Shown here: positions 26,332-33,839 of the stretch, piece by piece
Layout: each line of letters begins with the position of its first letter
How positions within the stretch are numbered: the stretch's first letter is position 1
Source: Pseudomonas costantinii
Lineage (GTDB): Bacteria; Pseudomonadota; Gammaproteobacteria; Pseudomonadales; Pseudomonadaceae
Assembly: GCF_001870435.1 (NCBI RefSeq)
Contig: NZ_MDDR01000024.1
Span: 1 to 38,547, forward strand
Length of the DNA stretch: 38,547 nt
Direction of reading: 5' to 3'
The notes under the pieces: generated by a model
Seen by the model: only the letters and a program-made list of their open reading frames with translations
Databases searched by the model: none
Told to the model about the DNA's origin: nothing
Made by a program: the position numbers and the translations under genes

Positions 26332-26573
26332 CTGACGCGGGAAAGCGTCGGTGGTGTCTGGCGCTTCCGCCCAGGTCGCGCCGGGGTGTGCCGACCTTCC
26401 TCGTACTCCTGCAAGAACCGTCTCACAGTGCTGACGCGCCAGCATATCCTGCTACCTTGCTTGAAGAACGGGGGTAGCCACGATGCGCCTGCCTGGCGAG
26501 CGCTGCGAATAGACGACTCAGAGCGGCCAAGCAGTTTGGCCAGCTCTGGGATGTGGATTACTTCAGGCTCCAT
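26328..26573 (-). CDS. Excisionase/AlpA-like helix-turn-helix DNA-binding protein
   Basis: 81 aa. VIHIPELAKLLGRSESSIRSARQAG is a MerR/AlpA-type HTH, followed by a wing (ICWRVSTVRRFLQEY) and a basic tail. Size, fold and place (immediately next to int, convergent with a 4-base tail overlap) suggest an excisionase or recombination directionality factor. A transcriptional activator of the AlpA type is the alternative. ATG 26573 has GGGAGGT upstream. It is the last gene of the long leftward operon. Confidence 0.65.
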   Translation of the reverse strand: MEPEVIHIPELAKLLGRSESSIRSARQAGASWLPPFFKQGSRICWRVSTVRRFLQEYEEGRHTPARPGRKRQTPPTLSRVS

Positions 26574-26575
26574 TG

Positions 26576-26773
26576 TTACCTCCCCGACACCTGCGCCCAG
26601 CGCTCAGTCGTCACAGTGATAAAATTGCGGATGCCGGTCAGTACCTGGAACATCTCGCCGTCGAATTCGATGAATAGGCCGGATTTCCTGCGCTCAGGTG
26701 TGCGGTCGATCACGTCGAGCAGCTTTCCGACGCTGCCGTCCTGCCGGCGTTCGTGGATGTCAAAGCAGGCCAT
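26576..26773 (-). CDS. Small phage protein of unknown function
   Basis: 65 aa, ATG 26773 with GAGGTGG upstream. It is soluble and mixed alpha/beta (GLFIEFDGEMFQVLTGIRNFITV). I recognise no family. It overlaps the next gene upstream by 14 bases and ends two bases before the HTH gene, so it belongs to the same early operon. Confidence 0.6.
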   Translation of the reverse strand: MACFDIHERRQDGSVGKLLDVIDRTPERRKSGLFIEFDGEMFQVLTGIRNFITVTTERWAQVSGR

Positions 26774-26954
26774 GGCGTTCCACCTCGATGCGCTTCTGAA
26801 TCCCCACCCGGTAGCTCTCCGGCCGTACCGAAGCAGTGCGCTCGATGTTCTCGATAACGCGCTCTACACCACCCAGGATCGGGTCTATCTGGCGGCCGGC
26901 TTTGATCAACTCATCAGCCAGATGCCAGCCTTCGATTTCTTCAATGCGAGACAT
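26760..26954 (-). CDS. Small phage protein of unknown function
   Basis: 64 aa, ATG 26954 preceded by AAGGAGC. Predicted helical and charged (GWHLADELIKAGRQIDPILGGVERVIENIERT). No family recognised. Its 3' end overlaps the 26576-26773 gene by 14 bases. Confidence 0.6.
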   Translation of the reverse strand: MSRIEEIEGWHLADELIKAGRQIDPILGGVERVIENIERTASVRPESYRVGIQKRIEVERHGLL

Positions 26955-26990
26955 GACAAAGCTCCTTGCCGGTGTCCGGCAGGCTTGTGG

Positions 26991-27218
26991 TTATTTGGTG
27001 CTGGTGGGTCGAGAGGGCTTCACGAACTGGATCACTGCGAAGATGGCGATAGCGATGGTCAGCAGCAGCCACGCTACGGTGCCGAGGAATGCGCCTATCT
27101 GCTCTGCGCCGCTTCCTGTCGCGAGCAATGCCGGTACCGCACGACCAAACCAGTAATCCGTGACGCCCAGGTACAGCGCGGCGCCCAGCAGGAACAGGGG
27201 ACGTATGAAGGGTTTCAT
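26991..27218 (-). CDS. Small phage membrane protein, two transmembrane helices
   Basis: 75 aa, ATG 27218 with AAGGA upstream. Two hydrophobic segments (FIRPLFLLGAALYLGVTDYWF and GTVAWLLLTIAIAIFAVIQFV) flank a short Gly/Ala loop, and the C-terminus is positively charged. No family is recognised. It could be a superinfection-exclusion or membrane-modifying early protein, but nothing in the sequence proves it. Confidence 0.6.
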   Translation of the reverse strand: MKPFIRPLFLLGAALYLGVTDYWFGRAVPALLATGSGAEQIGAFLGTVAWLLLTIAIAIFAVIQFVKPSRPTSTK

Positions 27219-27254
27219 GTGGTGTCCTTGCCGCGCTGGGCGGCAGAAGGTGGG

Positions 27255-27593
27255 TTAGGGTTTGGCGATCTTGTTCCAGCCGCCCTGGCGATGGGTTTCG
27301 TGGTAGGTATCGACGCCGCGGTGTTGCCCGTGGCTGATGCGGCAGAGCTTGCAGGTCCTGGAGTTACCAAAGTCGCCGTACTTCACCGCTTCAAACCTGG
27401 TCCAGCGATGGCCGAATGGCTTACAGATAAGCGTTCTGGCCGACATCACGATGGCGTTCCAGAGTTTCGGGTGCTTGGAGTGCAGGTCGTTGTGGATGTG
27501 GTTCAGCCGCATTCCCATACGCCAGCGCAGCGGCCGGCTCTTGTCACCCTTGCGCAACGGTTCAGTGATGAGTTTTCCGATTTGTTTGAGCAC
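27255..27593 (-). CDS. Hypothetical phage protein with CxxC motif
   Basis: 112 aa from GTG 27593, which has GAGG eight bases upstream. The frame is open to 27731, but the longer form would overlap the previous gene heavily and has no ribosome site. Basic, with FGHRWTRFEAVKYGDFGNSRTCKLCRISHGQH and a His-rich end that may bind zinc (Cys-x-x-Cys plus His residues). Function unknown. Confidence 0.55.
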   Translation of the reverse strand: MLKQIGKLITEPLRKGDKSRPLRWRMGMRLNHIHNDLHSKHPKLWNAIVMSARTLICKPFGHRWTRFEAVKYGDFGNSRTCKLCRISHGQHRGVDTYHETHRQGGWNKIAKP

Positions 27594-27642
27594 AGGAATA
27601 CCTCGCCCGCCGCTCACCGGCAGGCATGTAGGGGGATTGGGG

Positions 27643-27930
27643 TTACTTCGAAAGTACGGCGTTTTGAAGGGCGTCAGCTTTTTCATCGGCGCGCATGACA
27701 TGCTTAGCTCTAGAGCAGTCGAGGTCGCCATAGCCGGAAACGCTGTAGCCGATCAACTGCATGAGCTGCGAGCGATCATCCTTCGAGTATTCGCGACAGG
27801 CGATGTCGTTCAGGTCAAGTCCGTGCTTTGCGCACAGTTCCTGCATATCGCAGATGATTTGGTTCTTCTTGAACCTGACGACTCGATCAGCCGCTATTTC
27901 AACCGGCTGCATTGGTTGGCGCTTGCTCAT
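27643..27930 (-). CDS. Hypothetical phage protein
   Basis: 95 aa. ATG 27930 overlaps the stop of an 18-codon ORF (ATGA), with GAGG and GGGG purine stretches just upstream. It is basic at the N-terminus and helical (IICDMQELCAKHGLDLNDIACREYSKDDRSQLMQLIGYSVSGYG). No family recognised. Confidence 0.6.
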   Translation of the reverse strand: MSKRQPMQPVEIAADRVVRFKKNQIICDMQELCAKHGLDLNDIACREYSKDDRSQLMQLIGYSVSGYGDLDCSRAKHVMRADEKADALQNAVLSK

Positions 27931-27983
27931 GGCCTCGGCCCCTTGTAGATGAAGACGTAGGCGAACCAGAGGGTGGCGATCAT
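27927..27983 (-). CDS. Very short membrane-peptide ORF (18 aa)
   Basis: MIATLWFAYVFIYKGPRP: a hydrophobic helix with a basic end. ATG 27983 overlaps the preceding stop (ATGA) and is preceded by a near-perfect GGGAGGTG five bases upstream. Its own stop overlaps the ATG of the next gene (ATGA). The two-sided coupling argues for real translation, either as a functional micro-peptide or as a coupling leader. Confidence 0.5.
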   Translation of the reverse strand: MIATLWFAYVFIYKGPRP

Positions 27984-28423
27984 GGCGTCACCTCCCGGCG
28001 CGCCCACTGGACATACGGGCCGTCATCCGTATCGAAGATCCCCATCAGGAACCACTCAGGCCCGGGCGATCCAGGGTTCCAGCCATTGCAGTGGCACTCG
28101 CCATCTTCACAAGGGTGGCTGTCCAGCTCGTCGCCGAGGTGCCAGCCTTTCAGCTCGAGGCATTGCTCTTTCGTCCAAGCGATATACGGGGCGGGGTCTT
28201 CACCATCTCCAAAACTCGGAATGTTTGGGTGATACCACCAGCCATCCGCGTCGCGCTTTACCTCGACCGGCCCGAAAGGCTTGTTCCCGCTGTGCTCTCC
28301 GCACAGAGTTACGAAGTGCACGTCCGAATACTCGCCGCCGCCACTGCTGAACCTGGATTTGCAGCCGCAAGCTGCCGACGCGCCATTGACGAAAGCAATC
28401 TCTACAGCGTCTGTAGTTTCCAT
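27980..28423 (-). CDS. Hypothetical Cys-rich phage protein
   Basis: 147 aa, acidic and rich in Cys, Trp and Gly. Cys pairs occur in AACGCKSRF and in SHPCEDGECHCNGWNPG, which could bind zinc. WYHPNIPSFGDGEDPAPYIAWTKEQCLELKGWHLGDEL resembles phage early hypothetical proteins. A purine-rich site upstream is weak. The stop overlaps the 18-aa ORF. Confidence 0.6.
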   Translation of the reverse strand: METTDAVEIAFVNGASAACGCKSRFSSGGGEYSDVHFVTLCGEHSGNKPFGPVEVKRDADGWWYHPNIPSFGDGEDPAPYIAWTKEQCLELKGWHLGDELDSHPCEDGECHCNGWNPGSPGPEWFLMGIFDTDDGPYVQWARREVTP

Positions 28424-28441
28424 TGGGCGATACCTGTCCTT

Positions 28442-28455
28442 GCCGCTATAGCGGC
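28442..28455. promoter_or_regulatory. Perfect 14-bp palindrome inside the early operon
   Basis: GCCGCTATAGCGGC is self-complementary and lies 19 bases upstream of the start at 28423. The gap of 80 bases here is the largest in this part of the operon. It may be an internal operator or an RNA hairpin. Confidence 0.4.
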
Positions 28456-28503
28456 TGACTTTGAAGGGGGAGGGGTTACAGAGAGGGGTTGAGGCGTTTC
28501 AGC

Positions 28504-29223
28504 TCAGGGCTGCAGAGTTTCGGTTCCGCTCCTTTTGTCCTGGTCAATTCTTGCTGCTCGCCACATCAACGCTTCGTAGACGCGTACAGATGATCCGTCC
28601 ATAGCGCGATAATCCATAGCGGCATCGGTGATGATGGCGACCTTCATGGCTTGCCAGGCAGCATGTGCTTGAGCCGCGCTGGCGTGATGGCCGAGATGTT
28701 TCATCTTGCCGCCATGCTTGCAGTACGCCATGAACACGCCGCGGCGCTTCACATAGGAAACACCAAGCGGGTACTCGCCTCGTGCGGCGGTAGATGACGT
28801 TAGAAGTGAATTTATGCGCTTTGGAACGAAGCAGCAGGTGCCAGCGGAATAGACCTTGTTGCCAGGAACGAGGATGTCTTTGTCGATTTCGAATCGAAAG
28901 CCTTCGGCATCGAACGACGAATAACCTGGCTGGGTGTTACACCACTCGGCAAACTGCTGAAAGTCATCAAAGCCATTGGTCGTGCCGATATATGCAGCGT
29001 TACCTCGCTGGTATTGACCGACGGCCAAGCACCTGGCGGAGATCTTATTCCACAGGCCTGATGCTCTTGAGTGATGGGAGATGGTTTTCCCTGGCTGTCG
29101 CTCCTTCCAGGTTTTGATCCATTTCCCATCTTCGCCCTTACGATCTGCTTCGCCGTGGATATTGATTCGCTCAAGATCCGCATACGCACGCGGCACGCCG
29201 TCAATCGTTTGGTTGGTGGTCAT
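28504..29223 (-). CDS. AP2-domain / HNH-like phage protein
   Basis: 239 aa. The middle reads GFDDFQQFAEWCNTQPGY and FEIDKDILVPGNKVYSAGTCCFVPKRIN, the common pattern of phage HNH-like proteins. The C-terminal GVSYVKRRGVFMAYCKHGGKMKHLGHHASAAQAHAAW resembles an AP2 DNA-binding module. Related proteins are homing endonucleases or phage DNA-binding proteins; the classical HNH triad is not obvious, so nuclease activity is uncertain. ATG 29223 overlaps the previous stop (ATGA). As a possible mobile gene, its boundaries deserve attention. Confidence 0.6.
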   Translation of the reverse strand: MTTNQTIDGVPRAYADLERINIHGEADRKGEDGKWIKTWKERQPGKTISHHSRASGLWNKISARCLAVGQYQRGNAAYIGTTNGFDDFQQFAEWCNTQPGYSSFDAEGFRFEIDKDILVPGNKVYSAGTCCFVPKRINSLLTSSTAARGEYPLGVSYVKRRGVFMAYCKHGGKMKHLGHHASAAQAHAAWQAMKVAIITDAAMDYRAMDGSSVRVYEALMWRAARIDQDKRSGTETLQP

Positions 29224-29489
29224 GGCTTGGCTACCTCATCTGGAAATATTGCTAGATAGAGCGGCTCAACTTCCCAGCCAGCCCATGGCGTTTTTGCAAC
29301 ACCTTCGCGGTAAGTCCAAATGCGATCAGGGTGGTCATCGCGACGGTAGCGACAGCCCACTGGCGGCTTCATGCCCGCTCGAATTTCCCAAATAATCCGC
29401 ATAGCATCAGCAAGCTGCCCACGAGCATCGCCAAATGTCTTCGGTTCATCGCAACCAGGGAACCAAGTTGGAATTTCTTCCTTGCTCAT
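29220..29489 (-). CDS. Hypothetical phage protein
   Basis: 89 aa, ATG 29489 with GAGGTGATTT directly upstream. Trp-rich and soluble (IPTWFPGCDEPKTFGDARGQLADAMRIIWEIRAGMKPP). No family recognised. Overlaps the AP2-domain gene by four bases. Confidence 0.6.
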   Translation of the reverse strand: MSKEEIPTWFPGCDEPKTFGDARGQLADAMRIIWEIRAGMKPPVGCRYRRDDHPDRIWTYREGVAKTPWAGWEVEPLYLAIFPDEVAKP

Positions 29490-29553
29490 AAATCACCTCA
29501 GCAAATCAGTTGTACCAGTACCAGCAGGCACCAGCAGTAGGCGGGGAGTTGGG

Positions 29554-29904
29554 TCACGGCTTGAATAACGAACCGCACTCGGGGCAACCAATTTTGTTCG
29601 CCTCGCTATGGGCGCACTCGTCACTGCTATCTTTGATTTCTGCAACGCTTCGACCCAGCCAGTCTCCGATCCTGCGCATCAACTTGCATTCCTCAGGGCT
29701 GCGCCCGACGCCGTCATCGAACCACTCAAGCACCTCCTCAAGCAGCGATGCGCCATTGTTTGCATCCGACAGGTTGTTGGCGACATCCTCCTTGGCCTGG
29801 ATCAGGTCGGCCCCCAAGCGCTCTATTCTCAGTTTCAATACGGACTCACGAGCCTCGGTTGCGGCAAGTGAGCGGTATGCCATTTCCAGCTTTGCCTTAC
29901 TCAT
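29554..29904 (-). CDS. Hypothetical phage protein, coiled-coil with C-terminal CxxC
   Basis: 116 aa from ATG 29904 (GGAAGG upstream); the longer frame to 30045 overlaps the neighbour completely and is rejected. The N-terminal half is a predicted coiled coil (KLEMAYRSLAATEARESVLKLRIERLGADLIQAKEDVANNL). The end is KIGCPECGSLF, a zinc-knuckle-like pair. No family recognised. Overlaps the upstream gene by eight bases. Confidence 0.6.
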   Translation of the reverse strand: MSKAKLEMAYRSLAATEARESVLKLRIERLGADLIQAKEDVANNLSDANNGASLLEEVLEWFDDGVGRSPEECKLMRRIGDWLGRSVAEIKDSSDECAHSEANKIGCPECGSLFKP

Positions 29905-30349
29905 CTTTACCTTCCGCCGACTTTGCGCAGTCAGTGCATTCGGTCCAGGCACCAGATTCCCAATCAATGCACACTGATCTCTTGCCGTCGCAAGCCATAC
30001 ACTTGGCAGCCTCTGCTGGCTTGAGTGCGGCGTCCCTTCGATCAAACCAGTCGGCAGGAATTCGGGCGAATGTACCTTGGCGACCGGTTACGCTTTCGGA
30101 TACGTCACGCAACAACCCCTCCAGCACATCCGCCCGCTCATCCGGTGCGGTCAGGCGCTGTTGCAGGGCGTCGCATTCCTCGGCAAATGACTGGGAGCCT
30201 TCCTCTGCAAACTTCAGGCTCTGGGCCAGGGCGTCACGCTCGGCGGTTACCCGGTCGAAGTCGGCAGATCTGTAAACCTGAGTCCAAATGCTGTTTAGCG
30301 GATTGTCGTCAATTACCAGGAGAACCCTGCAACTCTTCACTTCACTCAT
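29897..30349 (-). CDS. Hypothetical phage protein, coiled-coil with Cys pairs
   Basis: 150 aa, ATG 30349 with GGAGGTGGG upstream. A long helical region (RVTAERDALAQSLKFAEEGSQSFAEECDALQQRL) is followed by KCMACDGKRSVCIDWESGAWTECTDC, two Cys-x-x-Cys pairs suggesting a small zinc site. It resembles phage Ead/Ea22-like accessory proteins in layout, but I cannot assign it to a family. Confidence 0.6.
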   Translation of the reverse strand: MSEVKSCRVLLVIDDNPLNSIWTQVYRSADFDRVTAERDALAQSLKFAEEGSQSFAEECDALQQRLTAPDERADVLEGLLRDVSESVTGRQGTFARIPADWFDRRDAALKPAEAAKCMACDGKRSVCIDWESGAWTECTDCAKSAEGKDE

Positions 30350-30373
30350 GACCCACCTCCAAATAATCAGAAA

Positions 30374-30499
30374 TCACAACCGACGGCCTCTGTAGGCAAC
30401 CGGCATAAACACAAAATTGCCTCGGGCATCTTGAATGACCGTCCACTCGTCATTGGTCAGTCGAGCCATTAGCTCGCTGAATCGGTATTGGCGGATCAT
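30374..30499 (-). CDS. Small phage protein (41 aa)
   Basis: ATG 30499 with AAGGTG upstream. It is a compact basic protein beginning MIRQYRFSELMARLTNDEWT and ending YRGRRL. It fills the gap between the methyltransferase and the 29897-30349 gene on the operon strand. No family recognised. Confidence 0.55.
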   Translation of the reverse strand: MIRQYRFSELMARLTNDEWTVIQDARGNFVFMPVAYRGRRL

Positions 30500-30545
30500 G
30501 GGAAGCACCTTGCCGGGCCATGCCCGGTCGGTGGAGTGGGGGAGT

Positions 30546-32180
30546 TCAGAGTTGTTGCAGAAGCCGCCGGCCTATCCAGCGAACCACGGTGACGGCCTTG
30601 CTGTTGCCGATCGCCTTGTAGCGGGGGCCGTCCGGGCATTCGCTGGCAGGCTTGCCGCGCCAGGGGATCAGGGTGTAGTGGTCGGCCATGCCCTGAAGGC
30701 GTTCGCACTCGACTGGAACGAGGCGCCGGACCTGAGATCCGCCAACGAGCATGTCGGCCTCGGTCGCCGGGTTGCTGTTGTTACGCATGTTGCCCGCTCG
30801 CAAGGTGGGAGACAAAGCAGCCACAATCGGCTGACCCCGCCCCGTGCCGTCATCGCTTCCGTCGAAACCCTCAGCTTTCAGGGTGTGTGTGATGTCGCCT
30901 GTAATGCACACGGCCACCTGACCACCGGCGTTGGGATGGCTGCCTGAGTGATTCATTGCGCGCAGGGTGGGGGCGATCTCCCCTGCGTCAGCGCCGTGAT
31001 CCTTGCAGGAGAAAGCCAGCACTGCATTTTCCTGGCCGTTGTTCCTGCCCAGTGCAAAGGCGAGCTTGTCGCTGACACAGGGGTCTTGCGTACCATGCAC
31101 CACCAACAGGCCAGATTCAGCGTCCTGACTGGTCGCGCTGCCAGCCGCCTTGCCGTTGGCGTTGAGTGTGCCTGCGATCAAGTGCCCGGCCTGGGCCTGA
31201 TTGTCGTCTGCGCCGCATGTCCCGACGCCGTTGGCGGTGAGTGCATTGACCGGCTTTTCCTGAACAAAGAATGTCTCGCTGTCCAGGTCATTGCGGCCTT
31301 CGTGATGGGTGAGGGTGCCAGACTTCTCGATAGAGCCAGACATGCGCCCGGCGCCGAAGGCGGGGATGCCGCCGAACATAGATACGGCTGGACCGAAGTC
31401 GCCTTCGCAGCTCGGGCAGCCATAGGCACCTAACTGCTCGGGAAAGACGTACTCGCATCCTTCTCCGCACTGGAGCGCAGGGCCGAAAGGAGCTGTTCCG
31501 GTAACGTCCTGCCCCTGGCCTCGGCGCGGCGCAGTATCCCGGCGCACGCCTTCTCGCTCAAAAAGTACCTCGGTGGGATCGAACCCGCCTCGAGCACTTG
31601 CGACAACGAACACACGACGGCGTCGTTGGGCCAGGCCGAAATATTGGGCGTCCAGGACCCGCCACGCGATTGTTCTTTTGGGTCCATACACACAACCAGC
31701 GTCCTGCCATTTCTTCCCTGGAGGCTGCAGTTCGCAGTCTTCCCCAGCAAGCGCGCCAAGAAAGCATCCGAAGGCGTTCCCTTTGTCGCTGAGGACGCCG
31801 GGGACGTTCTCCCAGACGATGACGCTGGCGGGCTTTCGCTGGCCGGCTCGAACATAGTCAACTGCATCTGCAAGCTCCACATATTTGATGGTGAGGGCTC
31901 CGCGCGGGTCGGTGAGGCCTTCGCGCATTCCTGCGACCGAGAAGGCCTGGCACGGGGTGCCGCCGACCAGCACGTCCGGCGCTGGGATCTTGCCGGCTAG
32001 CACCAGGGCGGCCAGCTTGGTCATGTCGCCGTGGTTCGGCACGTCGGGGTAGTGGTGGGCCAGGACCGCCGAGGGGAATGGCTCAATCTCGGCGAACCAT
32101 GCGGCGCGCATGCCCAGCGGGTGCCACCCTTGCGTAGCTGCCTCGATTCCGGAGCAAACTGAGCCGTAAGTTATTTCCAC
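30546..32180 (-). CDS. DNA 5-cytosine methyltransferase with repeat-rich variable region
   Basis: 544 aa from GTG 32180 (GGAGA six bases upstream); the frame extends to 32366 but those residues precede the conserved start. Motif I is YGSVCSGIEAAT, motif IV GGTPCQAF with catalytic Cys77, motif VI VWENVPG with Glu124, motif VIII QRRRRVFVV (185-193), and motif X YKAIGNSKAVTVV near the C-terminus. Between about 280 and 490 lies a variable region made of degenerate TLxA... repeats instead of a compact target-recognition domain. It probably methylates prophage DNA, guarding it from host restriction; the target site is unknown. No partner nuclease is adjacent. Confidence 0.9.
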   Translation of the reverse strand: MEITYGSVCSGIEAATQGWHPLGMRAAWFAEIEPFPSAVLAHHYPDVPNHGDMTKLAALVLAGKIPAPDVLVGGTPCQAFSVAGMREGLTDPRGALTIKYVELADAVDYVRAGQRKPASVIVWENVPGVLSDKGNAFGCFLGALAGEDCELQPPGKKWQDAGCVYGPKRTIAWRVLDAQYFGLAQRRRRVFVVASARGGFDPTEVLFEREGVRRDTAPRRGQGQDVTGTAPFGPALQCGEGCEYVFPEQLGAYGCPSCEGDFGPAVSMFGGIPAFGAGRMSGSIEKSGTLTHHEGRNDLDSETFFVQEKPVNALTANGVGTCGADDNQAQAGHLIAGTLNANGKAAGSATSQDAESGLLVVHGTQDPCVSDKLAFALGRNNGQENAVLAFSCKDHGADAGEIAPTLRAMNHSGSHPNAGGQVAVCITGDITHTLKAEGFDGSDDGTGRGQPIVAALSPTLRAGNMRNNSNPATEADMLVGGSQVRRLVPVECERLQGMADHYTLIPWRGKPASECPDGPRYKAIGNSKAVTVVRWIGRRLLQQL

Positions 32181-32238
32181 GGTGTATCTCCAGTCAGGCG
32201 CCGCCCTCCGCGTTACCGGATGCAGCGAGTAGGGTGGG

Positions 32239-32550
32239 TTATTCGTCGTGGCAGATGCGAAGGGATTCTCGGTTGTAGGCGAGCTGCAGTTTTGCCGACA
32301 CGTTTTCGGACATCTCATAACTGTGTCGCGGAGGATCGAGAAACTGGGCTGACCCTGTGGGGCCAAGGCCGTGCAGGTGGTGAATCATCAAGGTCATGGC
32401 CTCGCCCTGTTCCTCAATACCGTGCCAGGCCATCAGGTCAGCCAGGGCTTGGCGGGTGCCGGCCATGGTGTGGAGTCGCAATTCTTCCTCGCCGCGAGTC
32501 TTTCGCCTCGCCGCAGTCTTTGCCGATCGTTCTTTCTGCGCGGCAGCCAT
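32239..32550 (-). CDS. Hypothetical phage protein, basic N-terminus
   Basis: 103 aa, ATG 32550 with GAGGTAGG upstream. N-terminus is Lys/Arg-rich (KERSAKTAARRKTRGEEELRLH), followed by GTRQALADLMAWHGIEEQGEAMTLMIHHLHGLG, reminiscent of small ribbon-helix-helix or HTH proteins of phage early operons. No certain family. Confidence 0.6.
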   Translation of the reverse strand: MAAAQKERSAKTAARRKTRGEEELRLHTMAGTRQALADLMAWHGIEEQGEAMTLMIHHLHGLGPTGSAQFLDPPRHSYEMSENVSAKLQLAYNRESLRICHDE

Positions 32551-32619
32551 GGCCTACCTCTTCTATTCCGCTGGCCGGCAGTGCGAGCCAGGTTTGGCGT
32601 TTGCGTTGTTGGGTGCGGG

Positions 32620-33210
32620 CTATGCGGCGCATGAACGACGCCCTAAAGATGCCTTCGGATAGTCAATTCCGTATTCAGTCAGGATGCGTACCAGCGTCGC
32701 GTTGGATATGGCGAGCTTCCCGCAGACCTGGCGCCTAGTGATTCCAAGCTCCTTGAAGGTCTTGATGCGCTCTGCGAACTTGGCGTCGCGCGCCGCAATT
32801 TCCTTTTTGCGCTCAGGCCCGTTGTAACCGCCGTGATTCGAACGCTTGAACTCAAAACCAAAATCCTTGGCCAGCTCCCTTAGCGTTCTACTTGTCATTC
32901 CGAGAGCCATCGAGACTTCGCTTTGGGTATGCGTTGGTGCCAAGGCCTTTGCCTGCTCGGCCTTCTCTGCGCGCCGGTCGTGCCTGGCGTCGAGTGGTGC
33001 ATAAGGCAGCGGAGGCGTTTCAGCACGACGCCGAACAAATGGCTTCGGCGCTGGTGGCGTCTGGGGTACATATACGACAGCCTTCGGTGGCGGTGGCGGC
33101 TCGGCCACTTCTATCTCGCCACCAGCCGCCACAAACTCGGCGATCTGTGCAGCCAGCTCATCATGAGCAGGGCGCAGCCGTTCCACTTCGTTACGGAGGA
33201 TGCTGATCAT
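32620..33210 (-). CDS. Phage DNA-binding protein with two HTH-like segments
   Basis: 196 aa. A short N-terminal helix, a Pro-rich linker (EPPPPPKAVVYVPQTPPAPKPF), then two separate HTH-like stretches: TQSEVSMALGMTSRTLRELAKDFGFEF and LGITRRQVCGKLAISNATLVRILTEYGIDY, separated by a charged region. It probably binds DNA in the early region or at the replication origin. ATG 33210 overlaps the stop of the exonuclease gene (ATGA). Confidence 0.65.
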   Translation of the reverse strand: MISILRNEVERLRPAHDELAAQIAEFVAAGGEIEVAEPPPPPKAVVYVPQTPPAPKPFVRRRAETPPLPYAPLDARHDRRAEKAEQAKALAPTHTQSEVSMALGMTSRTLRELAKDFGFEFKRSNHGGYNGPERKKEIAARDAKFAERIKTFKELGITRRQVCGKLAISNATLVRILTEYGIDYPKASLGRRSCAA

Positions 33211-33839
33211 GCTGCTTTACTCCTCATCCGCTCCCGCATTTCCTTCTCAAGGTCGGCCAGTTCTTCCAGGAAGGCCTTGATTTCAGCTTCCATCTCGCGG
33301 GCGCGCTTGAAGTCGAACTCATACCGGAAGCAGACGTATTGAAGTTCCTCTGGAAGGCGGTCGTCATAACTCACGAAGTCCGCCCACTTACGGCCGGTGC
33401 AAGCCATCTGGGCAAGCATTTGCCACTCGTATTGGCTGTCGTGGCGCCCGGCCTGGATCACTGAGATGTGGGTAGCGGTGTGCGGACATTTGATCTCGAT
33501 CAGACCGTCAGTGCCGACAACCCCATCCGGCGATGCTGCGAACCCAGCGATAACCGGGTGTTCGATCAGCCCGACCTCCTGAATCATCAACCCCTTGTCG
33601 ATCTCGTAGGCCGACCGGGCCACCGGTTCAAGCTCAGTGCCGCGCTGTACTGCCAAATTGCGGGATAAGTCAGGGCCGCTCTGGTTGCCGGTCAGGCGCT
33701 CACAGAGCAGGTCCATCATGTAGTTACGGCGGGTGGCCGATGGTTCCTTGCCACGACCCTTGGTCATCACGTCCTTTACCTTGCTGGCCGTGACCTTGCC
33801 CAGGCGGGCGCGAATCCACTCATCACTCCCCTGTTGCAT
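33207..33839 (-). CDS. YqaJ-type phage exonuclease (recombination)
   Basis: 210 aa from ATG 33839, which has AGGAGGT six bases upstream (an earlier start at 33863 lacks it). It is a PD-(D/E)XK nuclease of the YqaJ/lambda-exonuclease group: QQGSDEWIRARLGKVTASKV at the N-terminus, then GFAASPDGVV with the metal-binding Asp and LIEIKCPHT with the Glu-x-Lys. It digests one strand of duplex DNA, giving the 3' overhangs that the adjacent Bet-like annealase uses. Confidence 0.9.
   Translation of the reverse strand: MQQGSDEWIRARLGKVTASKVKDVMTKGRGKEPSATRRNYMMDLLCERLTGNQSGPDLSRNLAVQRGTELEPVARSAYEIDKGLMIQEVGLIEHPVIAGFAASPDGVVGTDGLIEIKCPHTATHISVIQAGRHDSQYEWQMLAQMACTGRKWADFVSYDDRLPEELQYVCFRYEFDFKRAREMEAEIKAFLEELADLEKEMRERMRSKAA

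Noticed and set aside
26553..27698. 381-codon plus-strand open frame in the prophage
   Set aside because: Opposite to a set of minus-strand genes with good Shine-Dalgarno sites and coupled starts; its product looks like no known protein.
27594..27731. Longer N-terminus for the 27255-27593 protein
   Set aside because: It would overlap the previous gene by up to 89 bases and has no ribosome site.
32181..32366. Longer N-terminus for the methyltransferase
   Set aside because: The conserved motif I begins just after GTG 32180, which has GGAGA in place; the upstream residues overlap another gene.
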